Shown: in pieces, positions 1 through 5,356 of the stretch
Numbering within the stretch: position 1 is the first letter of the stretch
How the letters are laid out: the number at the start of each line of letters is the position of its first letter
Source of the DNA: an uncultured Alphaproteobacteria bacterium
GTDB lineage: Bacteria > Pseudomonadota > Alphaproteobacteria > RF32 > CAG-239
Direction: 5' to 3'
NCBI GenBank assembly: GCA_900551585.1
Contig: URWU01000115.1
Span: 1 to 5,601, forward strand
DNA length: 5,601 bases
Notes under the pieces: generated by a model
Told to the model about the DNA's origin: nothing
Database searches by the model: none
What the model saw: only the letters and a program-made list of their open reading frames with translations
Translations under genes and position numbers: made by a program

Positions 1-39
1 GACTAGTCGTCGGCAGCGTCAGATGTGTATAAGAGACAG
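1..39 (+). other. Untrimmed Illumina Nextera Read 1 adapter (sequencing artefact)
   Basis: Positions 7-20 match the Nextera Read 1 tail (TCGTCGGCAGCGTC), and 21-39 are the 19-base Tn5 mosaic end AGATGTGTATAAGAGACAG, so this stretch is library adapter and not genome. The six bases before it, GACTAG, match the last six bases of the Nextera XT i5 index S513 (TCGACTAG) as I recall it, which is the position where the index would sit. Genomic sequence starts at about base 40. The GTG at 25-27, inside the mosaic end, makes a false start codon for the downstream gene. Confidence 0.97.
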
Positions 40-1062
40 GAATTAGACCGGGCATTGAACGCACATGATTATAAAAATATTGTGCTGTTGGTTATGGACG
101 GCATGGGCTCTGATATGCTGCGCCGTAATCTGCCTGAGAACAGTTTTTTGCGCTCTCATCTCCGGGCCGACATTTCCTCTGTTTATCCGCCGACAACGGC
201 TGCCGCCACCACCAGTATTTATTCCGGGCTGACGCCGAAAGAGCACGGCTGGGCAGGCTGGCAGTGCTATTTTAAGGAATATGACAAGAATATTGAGCTT
301 TTCCGCGATGTGGAATTATATTCCCAGCAGCCGACCGGTACGCATGTCGGCAAAGATTTTCTTGATTATAAAAAACTTTTTGAACAGATTAATGACGCCG
401 GAAAATATCAGGCTCACGGCGTTGCCGTTTTCTGGGGCGATTTTGCAATCAGCTCCTTTGATGATGTCTGCAATAAAATTGCCGAATTATCAGCCGGTCC
501 GGATAAAAAATTCATCATGGCTTATTGGAAACATCCGGACGGCGTTATGCATAAAACCGGCTGTTACAGTCCTCAGACCCAAAAGACAATCTCTGATTTG
601 GATGCTAAAATTGCCGCAATGTCAGCAAAACTCGAAAATACGCTTTTAGTTATTACCGCTGACCACGGGTTGATAGATATTGATAAAGATATCAAGCTCA
701 ATGAGATTAAAGAGCTTGATGACTGCTTGCGCCTGCTGCCGGGGATTGAGCCGCGGGCGGTGGCTTTTTATGTCAAACCGGAGAAAAAAGCCGATTTCGA
801 GCAGATTTTTAACAAACATTTTGCAAAAGATTTCATACTCTTGACGGCGGAGGAGTATATAAAACAGGGGTATCTCGGCGAAGGCAAAGAACATCCCAAG
901 CTTCGCGAGTTTTTAGGGGATTATATCGCCATAGCCGTCGGGACGACGATTTTGCAGTACCAGACGCCGGACGGGCTTGAAGCGCCGGACTTTGCAGCGC
1001 ATCATGCCGGTTTAACCGCCAAAGAAATGGAAGTTCCGCTGATTATTTACACCGTTGATTGA
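40..1062 (+). CDS. Alkaline phosphatase family protein (type I phosphodiesterase/nucleotide pyrophosphatase-like), 5'-truncated
   Basis: This is a metal-dependent phosphoester hydrolase of the alkaline phosphatase superfamily (PF01663-like), expected to cleave phosphodiester or pyrophosphate bonds; the substrate cannot be told from sequence. The following positions count from the false GTG at 25, whose first five residues (MYKRQ) come from adapter. The two-metal site is largely visible: Asp25 in LLVMDGMG, the likely nucleophile Thr58 in the PPTTAAATTS segment, Asp172 and His176 in KHPDGVMH, Asp213-His214 in TADHG, and His327 in HHAGLT near the C-terminus. The first core strand (NIVLLVMDG) begins only about 12 residues into the genomic part, so probably just a short N-terminus is missing. 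No signal peptide can be seen, but the true N-terminus is lost, so location is unknown; I lean to cytoplasmic. The gene ends in TGA with 94 bases before the next start and no convincing intrinsic terminator. 340 genomic residues remain. Confidence 0.88.
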   Translation, partial: ELDRALNAHDYKNIVLLVMDGMGSDMLRRNLPENSFLRSHLRADISSVYPPTTAAATTSIYSGLTPKEHGWAGWQCYFKEYDKNIELFRDVELYSQQPTGTHVGKDFLDYKKLFEQINDAGKYQAHGVAVFWGDFAISSFDDVCNKIAELSAGPDKKFIMAYWKHPDGVMHKTGCYSPQTQKTISDLDAKIAAMSAKLENTLLVITADHGLIDIDKDIKLNEIKELDDCLRLLPGIEPRAVAFYVKPEKKADFEQIFNKHFAKDFILLTAEEYIKQGYLGEGKEHPKLREFLGDYIAIAVGTTILQYQTPDGLEAPDFAAHHAGLTAKEMEVPLIIYTVD

Positions 1063-1156
1063 TTTTTTGTTGTGTTTTGTCTAAAATTGTGCTAAACATA
1101 TTCTAATTTCCTTATTACTAATCTTAAAAATATGTTTCACCTTAAATAGTAAAATT
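1063..1156. promoter_or_regulatory. AT-rich spacer with a 9-bp inverted repeat; possible promoter region
   Basis: This 94-base gap is strikingly AT-rich, unlike the flanking coding sequence. It holds a perfect 9-bp inverted repeat, AAACATATT at 1094-1102 and AATATGTTT at 1129-1137, separated by 26 bases. The repeat has no adjoining GC-rich stem or following T-run, so it does not look like an intrinsic terminator. It could be an operator or part of the promoter of the next gene, or chance in AT-rich DNA. I see no clear -35/-10 pair; TTGTGC at 1088-1093 is only a weak -35 candidate. Confidence 0.3.
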
Positions 1157-1681
1157 ATGACAAATTTAAATGTGTCAACAGCAGCGAGCCTTTTCAAAGA
1201 AAACGGCCACGACCTGAAAGGCATCTTTCAGTTGCTCTACAACGCTGTTACAAGCGATTACTATCGTAAGAACAGTGCCGTTTCCAACATGAGTTTAGAC
1301 GGAAGTTCCGGCATTAATTATCCTCTTTGGGATGACGGATGTATTGTCCGGGTCAATATTCTAACTGCTTTGGAAAAATTTGTTCCCAATCTTGATTATG
1401 CCCAGGCACGGTTAGTCGAGTTCAATGAGGATTACAAAACCCTCAAAGAACTATCGGTCAAGATTAAGCCCTATGGTTTCTTAGCTTCATTATTCCGCAC
1501 AAACAAAGAATTGCGGAAATATCTTGAACAAAAAGATATCATTGAAGCAAAAGAGGTGAGTATTGATGAATTATTACAAATTGCATTTTATAAGTTCCAA
1601 CAGGTTCGTGGGACGAAAAAGCAGTTTGTTGACGGTTTCACGCGCTATCTCAAGCCTGAGACCGAAGAAAAAAAGAAATAA
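1157..1681 (+). CDS. Hypothetical protein of 174 residues, function unknown
   Basis: I do not recognise this family. The predicted product is soluble, with no signal peptide or membrane segment, rich in Lys, Glu and Leu, and likely mostly helical in its C-terminal half (around residues 88-170), ending in a charged tail, ETEEKKK. A Gly/Ser- and Trp-containing stretch (DGSSGINYPLWDDGC, about residues 48-62) looks like the least repetitive, most distinctive part and may be a loop or ligand-facing segment. The ATG at 1157 lies in AT-rich DNA with no Shine-Dalgarno motif upstream, so initiation may be SD-independent or the start may differ; no better in-frame start with an SD is evident. Base composition (around 43 percent GC by count over its first third) resembles the neighbours, so there is no sign of recent transfer. 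It is followed by a strong terminator and appears to be a single-gene unit or the last gene of a unit starting with the phosphodiesterase. The intact reading frame supports a real gene. Confidence 0.75.
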   Translation: MTNLNVSTAASLFKENGHDLKGIFQLLYNAVTSDYYRKNSAVSNMSLDGSSGINYPLWDDGCIVRVNILTALEKFVPNLDYAQARLVEFNEDYKTLKELSVKIKPYGFLASLFRTNKELRKYLEQKDIIEAKEVSIDELLQIAFYKFQQVRGTKKQFVDGFTRYLKPETEEKKK

Positions 1682-1697
1682 AATTTCTTGCCTGATT

Positions 1698-1741
1698 ATA
1701 AAAAAGACAGTCTGCCTTTCAAAGCACACTGTCTTTTTTAT
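1698..1741 (+). terminator. Intrinsic terminator after the 174-residue hypothetical gene
   Basis: A long hairpin pairs AAAAAAGACAGT (1700-1711) with ACTGTCTTTTTT (1728-1739); two further A-T pairs at 1698-1699 and 1740-1741 extend the stem to 14 bp. The 16-base loop can itself form a small TGC/GCA stem (1713-1715 with 1724-1726). The right arm ends in six T residues and the left arm begins with six A residues, so the element could act in either direction. It begins 17 bases after the stop codon at 1679-1681. Confidence 0.88.
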
Positions 1742-1827
1742 GTTTTAAAGCAAATCAGTTTGGCCTTTTCATAATAAATTAAGACCTCAGGCTTATAAGT
1801 TACTTCAACTTTGGGAGTAAGGAAGCA
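1742..1827 (+). promoter_or_regulatory. Leader of the MFS gene, with ribosome binding site
   Basis: This 86-base stretch between the terminator and the transporter gene must hold its promoter if the terminator is efficient. I do not see a convincing consensus pair: TTGGCC at 1760-1765 and TATAAG at 1794-1799 are only partial matches and are too far apart (28 bases). Just upstream of the ATG at 1828 are two SD-like runs, GGGAG (1813-1817, 10 bases away) and TAAGGA (1818-1823, 4 bases away), which support the chosen start. Confidence 0.4.
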
Positions 1828-2991
1828 ATGATAAGAAAAAACTTATATTTATTCGGCTGGCATAATTTTTGTGCCGGATTATGGCTGTTCTCTGCTTTGG
1901 CTATTGTCTATTTTGAGCAGATTACCGGCTCTTATGCTTTGGCCATGCTGGCTTTCTCTCTCGTCAATCTGGTGCAGAGCATTTCAGAAATTCCCTGCGG
2001 CATTTTTTCTGACCGCATCGGCCGCAAACTGACGCTGCTGCTTTCGGCTGTTATCCTTTTTATCAATATGTTGTTTTGGGCGCTTGCCGGAAACCTGGAG
2101 TCCGTGGCGTTATTGTTTATCGGTTCCGCTTTGCGCGGCGTCGGTCTTGCTTTTTTGTCAGGAACGGGGACGGCGCTTTTATATGAAACTTTAGCCCAGC
2201 TACGGCAAAGAAAACTTTTTGATACCGTTTTTGCCAAAGTCTGCGGCTATCATCAAATCGGCTTGGTTTTGAGTGCCGTTATTGCCACCGTCGTCACTTA
2301 CTACGGCAGTTTAAATCTGCTGGCTTGGTTATCGGTCATTCCGGCAGCAGCCAAAATAATCATTGTCTTATTGCTGGTAGAGCCGAAAAATAATTTGGAG
2401 GAGGGGATTTCTCCTTGGCAGCAGGTCAAAAAAAGTATTCGCCTTTTTCTGAAAAAGCCCAAACTCCGCAAATATTCTTTGCTGCAAATTGTCAATTCTT
2501 CGCTGCAGCTGGCGGTTTTTCGCTTTGAGAGTATGTATTATGAACAATTGATACCGATTTATCTGATTAATATTGCCCGCAGCCTACAGCATGTCATCGG
2601 CTGTATCAGCTTTTGGCTGGTGCCGATGGTCAACAAAATCAGTTTTTTGCGGCTGCTGTTTTTCTCTTCAATGGGCAACGCTTTAATTCGTACTCTGGGG
2701 TTGATGATGAACAATGCCCTGACGCCGTTTTTCTCGGCCGCGCATAATTTCTTTTATGGCATCGGCCAGACAGCAGAAGTGACCCTCATTCAAAAAGAAT
2801 ATAACAAAGGACTTCGCGCCACAATGGATTCGATTGCCGCATTGTTCGGCGGCGTGTTCATTGCCGCGGCCGGCTATGCTTTCGGTGTTTTTGCCGATTA
2901 TACGTCGCCGCGTGCCGCTTTGGCGCTCGGTGTCGTTGCTCAGGTCGGAATTGCGCTGCTTTACCGCCGCCTGTTCAAAGTTTATAAATAA
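1828..2991 (+). CDS. Major facilitator superfamily (MFS) transporter
   Basis: This 387-residue inner-membrane secondary transporter has about 12 hydrophobic segments, the usual MFS size. Early helices lie at roughly 8-28, 37-57, 68-86, 93-113, 142-162 and 165-184. The hydrophilic central loop, about 185-218 and rich in Lys, separates the two halves. The MFS motif A is clear between helices 2 and 3: Gly58-Ile-Phe-Ser-Asp62-Arg63-Ile-Gly65-Arg66-Lys67, preceded by EIP. SGTGTALLYETL (111-122) at the end of helix 4 resembles a segment seen in a group of uncharacterised drug-efflux-like MFS proteins. The C-terminal half is less typical, with several polar residues (QTAEVTLIQKEYNKGLRATMDS) before the last two helices. 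The substrate cannot be assigned; efflux is a guess. It appears monocistronic: a terminator lies upstream and pyrophosphatase has its own promoter boxes downstream. The ATG start has an SD-like TAAGGA, and the stop is TAA. Confidence 0.88.
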   Translation: MIRKNLYLFGWHNFCAGLWLFSALAIVYFEQITGSYALAMLAFSLVNLVQSISEIPCGIFSDRIGRKLTLLLSAVILFINMLFWALAGNLESVALLFIGSALRGVGLAFLSGTGTALLYETLAQLRQRKLFDTVFAKVCGYHQIGLVLSAVIATVVTYYGSLNLLAWLSVIPAAAKIIIVLLLVEPKNNLEEGISPWQQVKKSIRLFLKKPKLRKYSLLQIVNSSLQLAVFRFESMYYEQLIPIYLINIARSLQHVIGCISFWLVPMVNKISFLRLLFFSSMGNALIRTLGLMMNNALTPFFSAAHNFFYGIGQTAEVTLIQKEYNKGLRATMDSIAALFGGVFIAAAGYAFGVFADYTSPRAALALGVVAQVGIALLYRRLFKVYK

Positions 2992-2999
2992 AACTTTGA
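2975..2999 (+). other. Hairpin overlapping the MFS stop codon
   Basis: TCAAAGTTT (2975-2983) and AAACTTTGA (2991-2999) form a perfect 9-bp stem, with the TAA stop at 2989-2991 at the edge of the 7-base loop. It is AT-rich and is not followed by a T-run (the next bases are CTTTCGCCC), so it is at best a weak terminator or a 3'-end stabilising structure. The right arm also contains part of TTGACT (2996-3001), a -35-like box for the next gene. Confidence 0.4.
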
Positions 3000-3041
3000 C
3001 TTTCGCCCAAAATTAAATATCTTAATGCGATAAAGTATAAT
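2996..3041 (+). promoter_or_regulatory. Candidate sigma70-type promoter(s) for ppa
   Basis: A perfect -10 hexamer, TATAAT, lies at 3036-3041; its -35 would be a weak TTAAAT at 3013-3018 (17-base spacing), giving a leader of about 15 bases before the ATG at 3063. An alternative upstream pair is TTGACT at 2996-3001 with TATCTT at 3018-3023 (16-base spacing). Either would transcribe ppa independently of the transporter gene. The positions are read by eye against the consensus. Confidence 0.5.
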
Positions 3042-3062
3042 TTACATATAAAGGATAATATC

Positions 3063-3614
3063 ATGTTACACCCTTGGCATGGTGTGGAAATCGGCAAAAA
3101 TATGCCTGAGATTATCACCGCCATTATTGAAGTTCCCAAAGGTTCAAAAACCAAATACGAATTAGATAAATTAAGCGGCCTGCTTAAGGTTGACCGCATT
3201 CTTTACAGTGCCGTGCACTATCCGGCCAACTATGGCTTCATTCCCAAAACCTATTGCGCCGATAACGACCCGCTTGATATTTTGGTTTTGGGGCAGGAGT
3301 CGGTTGTGCCCTTGTCAATTGTCCGCGCGCGTCCGATTGGCGTGATGAAGATGATTGATCAGGGCGAAGCTGATGATAAGATTATTGCTGTTCATGTTGA
3401 TGACCCGGAATATGCACAGTATAAGTCGATTGATGAGCTGCCGCAGCATTGTCTCAAAACTTTGCAGCGTTTTTTTGAAGACTACAAAGTTTTGGAAAAC
3501 AAAGAAGTCAAAATCGAAGCCTTTTTAGGCCCGGACGAAGCCAAAAAAGCCGTGGTCGATGCCCGCGCTTTGTATGAAGACTGCAAAACTACATTATCCG
3601 GTTACGGAGGCTAA
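3063..3614 (+). CDS. ppa: Inorganic pyrophosphatase, family I
   Basis: This soluble cytoplasmic enzyme hydrolyses pyrophosphate to two phosphates, driving biosynthetic reactions such as nucleic acid and aminoacyl-tRNA synthesis. At 183 residues it matches family I (bacterial type, usually about 170-185). The signature D-N-D-P-L-D-I is at 67-73. Aligning by eye to the E. coli enzyme, all the main active-site positions are present: Glu23, Lys31, Glu33, Arg45, Tyr57, Asp67, Asp69, Asp72, Asp99, Asp104, Lys106, Tyr141 and Lys142. The N-terminus (HPWHGVEIG) and the HYPANYGFIP segment are typical of the family branch whose N-terminus reads NPWHDV or similar, rather than of the shorter E. coli form. 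An AAGGA ribosome binding site at 3051-3055, 7 bases from the ATG, supports the start. The gene has candidate promoter boxes upstream and an intrinsic terminator downstream, so it is probably monocistronic. Confidence 0.97.
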   Translation: MLHPWHGVEIGKNMPEIITAIIEVPKGSKTKYELDKLSGLLKVDRILYSAVHYPANYGFIPKTYCADNDPLDILVLGQESVVPLSIVRARPIGVMKMIDQGEADDKIIAVHVDDPEYAQYKSIDELPQHCLKTLQRFFEDYKVLENKEVKIEAFLGPDEAKKAVVDARALYEDCKTTLSGYGG

Positions 3615-3621
3615 CATATTG

Positions 3622-3651
3622 AAAAGAGGCGGCTGTTTCCGTCTCTTTTTT
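3622..3651 (+). terminator. Intrinsic terminator after ppa
   Basis: AAAAGAGGCGG (3622-3632) pairs with CCGTCTCTTTT (3639-3649) in an 11-bp stem with one G-U wobble, a 6-base loop (CTGTTT) and a T-run of six at 3646-3651. The hairpin begins 7 bases after the ppa stop codon (3612-3614). The GC-rich top of the stem and the T-run make this a textbook factor-independent terminator. Confidence 0.92.
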
Positions 3652-3660
3652 ATTATCTCA

Positions 3661-3689
3661 TTGACATCGGGTAAGAATTACATAAAAAT
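3661..3689 (+). promoter_or_regulatory. Candidate sigma70-type promoter for the DUF2157/GDYXXLXY operon
   Basis: A perfect -35 hexamer, TTGACA, lies at 3661-3666, with an AT-rich -10 at 3683-3688 (TAAAAA, 16-base spacing) or 3684-3689 (AAAAAT, 17-base spacing), each matching four of six consensus positions. It sits just after the ppa terminator. The predicted transcription start is near 3695, which leaves almost no leader before the ATG at 3702 and so favours translation from the ATG at 3723. Confidence 0.55.
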
Positions 3690-3722
3690 AAACACAGTTT
3701 AATGATAAGTGAGTGTAAGATT

Positions 3723-4892
3723 ATGAATCTCTTAAAAAAAATTGCTGTTTGGCAGCAAAATCAGCTCATCACTCCCGCTCAGGGCGAGGCGATTATTGCT
3801 TTTGAAAATGAAAACAAAAAGCCTTTGTTGAGTTGGTCCTTGCTGGCTTTGGCGTTTTTCTGCATAGCTCTGGGCATTGTTTCTGTCATTTCGGCCAACT
3901 GGCAGGAGATTTCTGCTTCAGTCAAATTGTCGCTTGATTTTATCTTTCTCGTCGGTTTGGCTTACGGCGTTTTTCACACTTACACAAAAGGACAAGACTA
4001 TTGGTTTGAAGGGCTGTTGCTGCTTTTCACTCTGTTGGTTTTGGCCAGTATCGGCCTGATAGCCCAAATTTATCAAATCCAGCCGCAGGGGCTGCGCGGG
4101 TATCTGCTGTGGTCGGTTTTGGTTTTTCCGTTAGTGCTTTTGAGCCGCAAAATAGTGCTGCCGCTTGTCTGGCTGCCGGTTTTCATGTCATCCGTGGTTG
4201 ATTTTCTTGACCAAATGCCTTTCTTTGCCCGCATTTTCCGCATACTGGAAAATTCTTTTCCTTTCGCCATTTCAATTGCCGGCATTCTGGTTTTTGCTTT
4301 TATCTACCGCTTGCTGGCCGTCCACTTCCGCACCCGTCTGGCAGCGCAAATCAGCGCAATGAAGTTTTGGCTGGTGTTTGATATTGCGGTTTTGGTCCTG
4401 ATGATGGATTTCTTTGCCGGCAACTCTTTCGGCTCCGGTTTTATTGATAAATTGTTCAATAATTACAGCCGGGTCTCAATCGTTGTTATCAGCTTTTTGA
4501 TTGTCAGTACCATCGGCTTTGGCTACTTCAGCTACAAATATAACTATTCGCGCCTTTTGACCTGCATTTTGGCCATTCTGCTGGGCTTTTCGCTGATATA
4601 TGTCGCTTTGCCCGATAATGAGGATGTGTTGAATATCTGGGGCTTTTTGCTGAGTATGTCGGTGTTGAGCTGTCTTGTTGCTTATGCTTTGATAAAATCG
4701 CGCAACAAATTGCTCAATCTGGCCACGGCTCTGATGGCGCTGCGCTTTTTCATTGTTTACCTGCAGGTTTTCGGCTCTTTGCTGGCGACAGGTTACGGAC
4801 TGATATTTTCCGGCGTGGTTTTCTTGGGCATCATTTACGCTTGGAGAAAGCTGCAGCTTAATCATCTGATTATCGTAAAGGAGTCAAAATAA
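3723..4892 (+). CDS. DUF2157 domain-containing polytopic membrane protein
   Basis: The product is 389 residues from ATG 3723; its biochemical role is not established for the family. Residues 1-36 form a soluble, amphipathic N-terminus of DUF2157 type (KKIAVWQQNQLITPAQGEAI), followed by TM1 at about 37-57, the family-typical Ala58-Asn59-Trp60, TM2 at about 68-87, TM3 at about 97-117 ending in GLIAQIYQIQ, and roughly eight or nine more helices to residue 375, so about 11-12 in total. The first 120 residues are the recognisable domain; the rest is hydrophobic and poorly conserved. I chose ATG 3723 because the family normally begins this way and because a start at 3702 would sit only a few bases from the predicted transcript end with no SD; the 3723 start itself has only a weak GAG (3711-3713). 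It overlaps the next gene by one base (TAATG), typical of translational coupling. The pairing with a GDYXXLXY protein is a recurring arrangement. A start at 3702 (396 residues) remains possible. Confidence 0.85.
   Translation: MNLLKKIAVWQQNQLITPAQGEAIIAFENENKKPLLSWSLLALAFFCIALGIVSVISANWQEISASVKLSLDFIFLVGLAYGVFHTYTKGQDYWFEGLLLLFTLLVLASIGLIAQIYQIQPQGLRGYLLWSVLVFPLVLLSRKIVLPLVWLPVFMSSVVDFLDQMPFFARIFRILENSFPFAISIAGILVFAFIYRLLAVHFRTRLAAQISAMKFWLVFDIAVLVLMMDFFAGNSFGSGFIDKLFNNYSRVSIVVISFLIVSTIGFGYFSYKYNYSRLLTCILAILLGFSLIYVALPDNEDVLNIWGFLLSMSVLSCLVAYALIKSRNKLLNLATALMALRFFIVYLQVFGSLLATGYGLIFSGVVFLGIIYAWRKLQLNHLIIVKESK
4876..4883 (+). promoter_or_regulatory. Ribosome binding site for the GDYXXLXY gene inside the DUF2157 coding end
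   Basis: TAAAGGAG lies inside the last codons of the upstream gene, 8 bases before the ATG at 4892. It fixes the downstream start at the TAATG stop/start overlap and indicates that the two proteins are made together. Confidence 0.85.
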
Positions 4893-5311
4893 TGTCAAAA
4901 TCATCATGGTTAGCTTTGGCTCTGGCCTTTCCGATAGTTGTTCTGGGCGTTTGGGCGGCCAAAACCGATTATCAAATTAAAAACGCCCCCGAGATTACCA
5001 TTCGTGCCGAAGGCTATGATCCGCGCAACTTAATCTCCGGACATTATCTCAATCTGCGCCTGAACTGGCAGGAGACAGACTGCAGTCAGTTCAAAGACAA
5101 TCTCTGCCACCCCGGCCGTTTTAACAGCATTTATGCTTATTATCTGCCGGAAGATGCCGCTGCGGAAATGGACCGCATTATCCGCCGCCGGAATGTCAAA
5201 ATTGATTTGGTTTTTGCTTATCCGAAAAACAAACAGCCTTATCTCAAAAAGTTGCTGGTCAATGGCGTCAAATGGAAAAAGTGGCTCAAAGAAAACGGCC
5301 GCAAAAAATAA
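4892..5311 (+). CDS. GDYXXLXY-type membrane-anchored protein
   Basis: This 139-residue protein has one N-terminal hydrophobic segment at about 6-23 (signal anchor or uncleaved signal), with the remaining ~115 residues probably in the periplasm. The family region is DPRNLISGHYLNLRLNW at 43-59: Gly50-His51-Tyr52 followed by Leu55 and Leu57, a variant of the GDYxxLxY motif with His for Asp and Leu for the last Tyr. Two cysteines, Cys64 and Cys72, flank a short acidic/polar loop and could form a disulfide outside the cytoplasm. The C-terminus is strongly basic (KKWLKENGRKK). No enzymatic residues are obvious and the function is unknown; coupling to the DUF2157 gene implies a shared complex or process at the inner membrane. 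Start is fixed by TAAAGGAG upstream. It ends in TAA three bases before a perfect hairpin. GC content is about 50 percent over 4921-5160, higher than the gene that follows. Confidence 0.82.
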   Translation: MSKSSWLALALAFPIVVLGVWAAKTDYQIKNAPEITIRAEGYDPRNLISGHYLNLRLNWQETDCSQFKDNLCHPGRFNSIYAYYLPEDAAAEMDRIIRRRNVKIDLVFAYPKNKQPYLKKLLVNGVKWKKWLKENGRKK

Positions 5312-5313
5312 CC

Positions 5314-5339
5314 AAAATCGGTACAAAAGTACCGATTTT
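5314..5339 (+). terminator. Perfect 11-bp hairpin, probable bidirectional intrinsic terminator
   Basis: AAAATCGGTAC (5314-5324) and GTACCGATTTT (5329-5339) form a perfect stem with an AAAA loop. The left arm starts with four A and the right arm ends with four T, followed by CATTT rather than a longer T-run, so termination may be partial. It begins three bases after the GDYXXLXY stop codon and ends 17 bases before the start of the solute-binding protein gene. Because of that closeness it could also act as a leader structure, or as a dyad operator, for the next gene. Confidence 0.75.
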
Positions 5340-5344
5340 CATTT

Positions 5345-5350
5345 AAGGAG
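5345..5350 (+). promoter_or_regulatory. Ribosome binding site of the ABC solute-binding protein gene
   Basis: AAGGAG lies 6 bases before the ATG at 5357, near-ideal spacing, and is only 5 bases past the preceding hairpin. Confidence 0.85.
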
Positions 5351-5356
5351 TACAAT

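Noticed and set aside
21..39. Tn5/IS50-like mosaic end as evidence of a natural transposon
   Set aside because: It is directly preceded by the Nextera Read 1 tail and lies at the contig edge, so it is library adapter.
281..649. 122-residue overlapping + strand frame inside the phosphodiesterase gene
   Set aside because: The main frame carries all the family motifs across this region; this frame shows no family features.
1652..1794. 9-bp inverted repeat AAGCCTGAG / CTCAGGCTT flanking the first terminator
   Set aside because: The arms are 125 bases apart, one is within coding sequence, pairing does not extend on either side, and a match of this length is expected by chance in a window this size.
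1792..1799. CTTATAAG palindrome as an operator before the MFS gene
   Set aside because: An 8-base AT-rich palindrome is too common to support a regulatory site without conservation data.
1932..2237. 101-residue open frame on the - strand within the MFS gene
   Set aside because: It is a shadow of a conserved membrane-protein coding region containing motif A, and its translation has no coherent features.
4476..4865. 129-residue open frame on the - strand
   Set aside because: It lies wholly inside the DUF2157 gene, is rich in Gln/His/Lys as expected for the antisense of a membrane protein, and has no recognisable domain.
5030..5326. 98-residue open frame on the - strand
   Set aside because: It is antisense to the well-supported GDYXXLXY gene and begins within a coding stretch with no regulatory signals.
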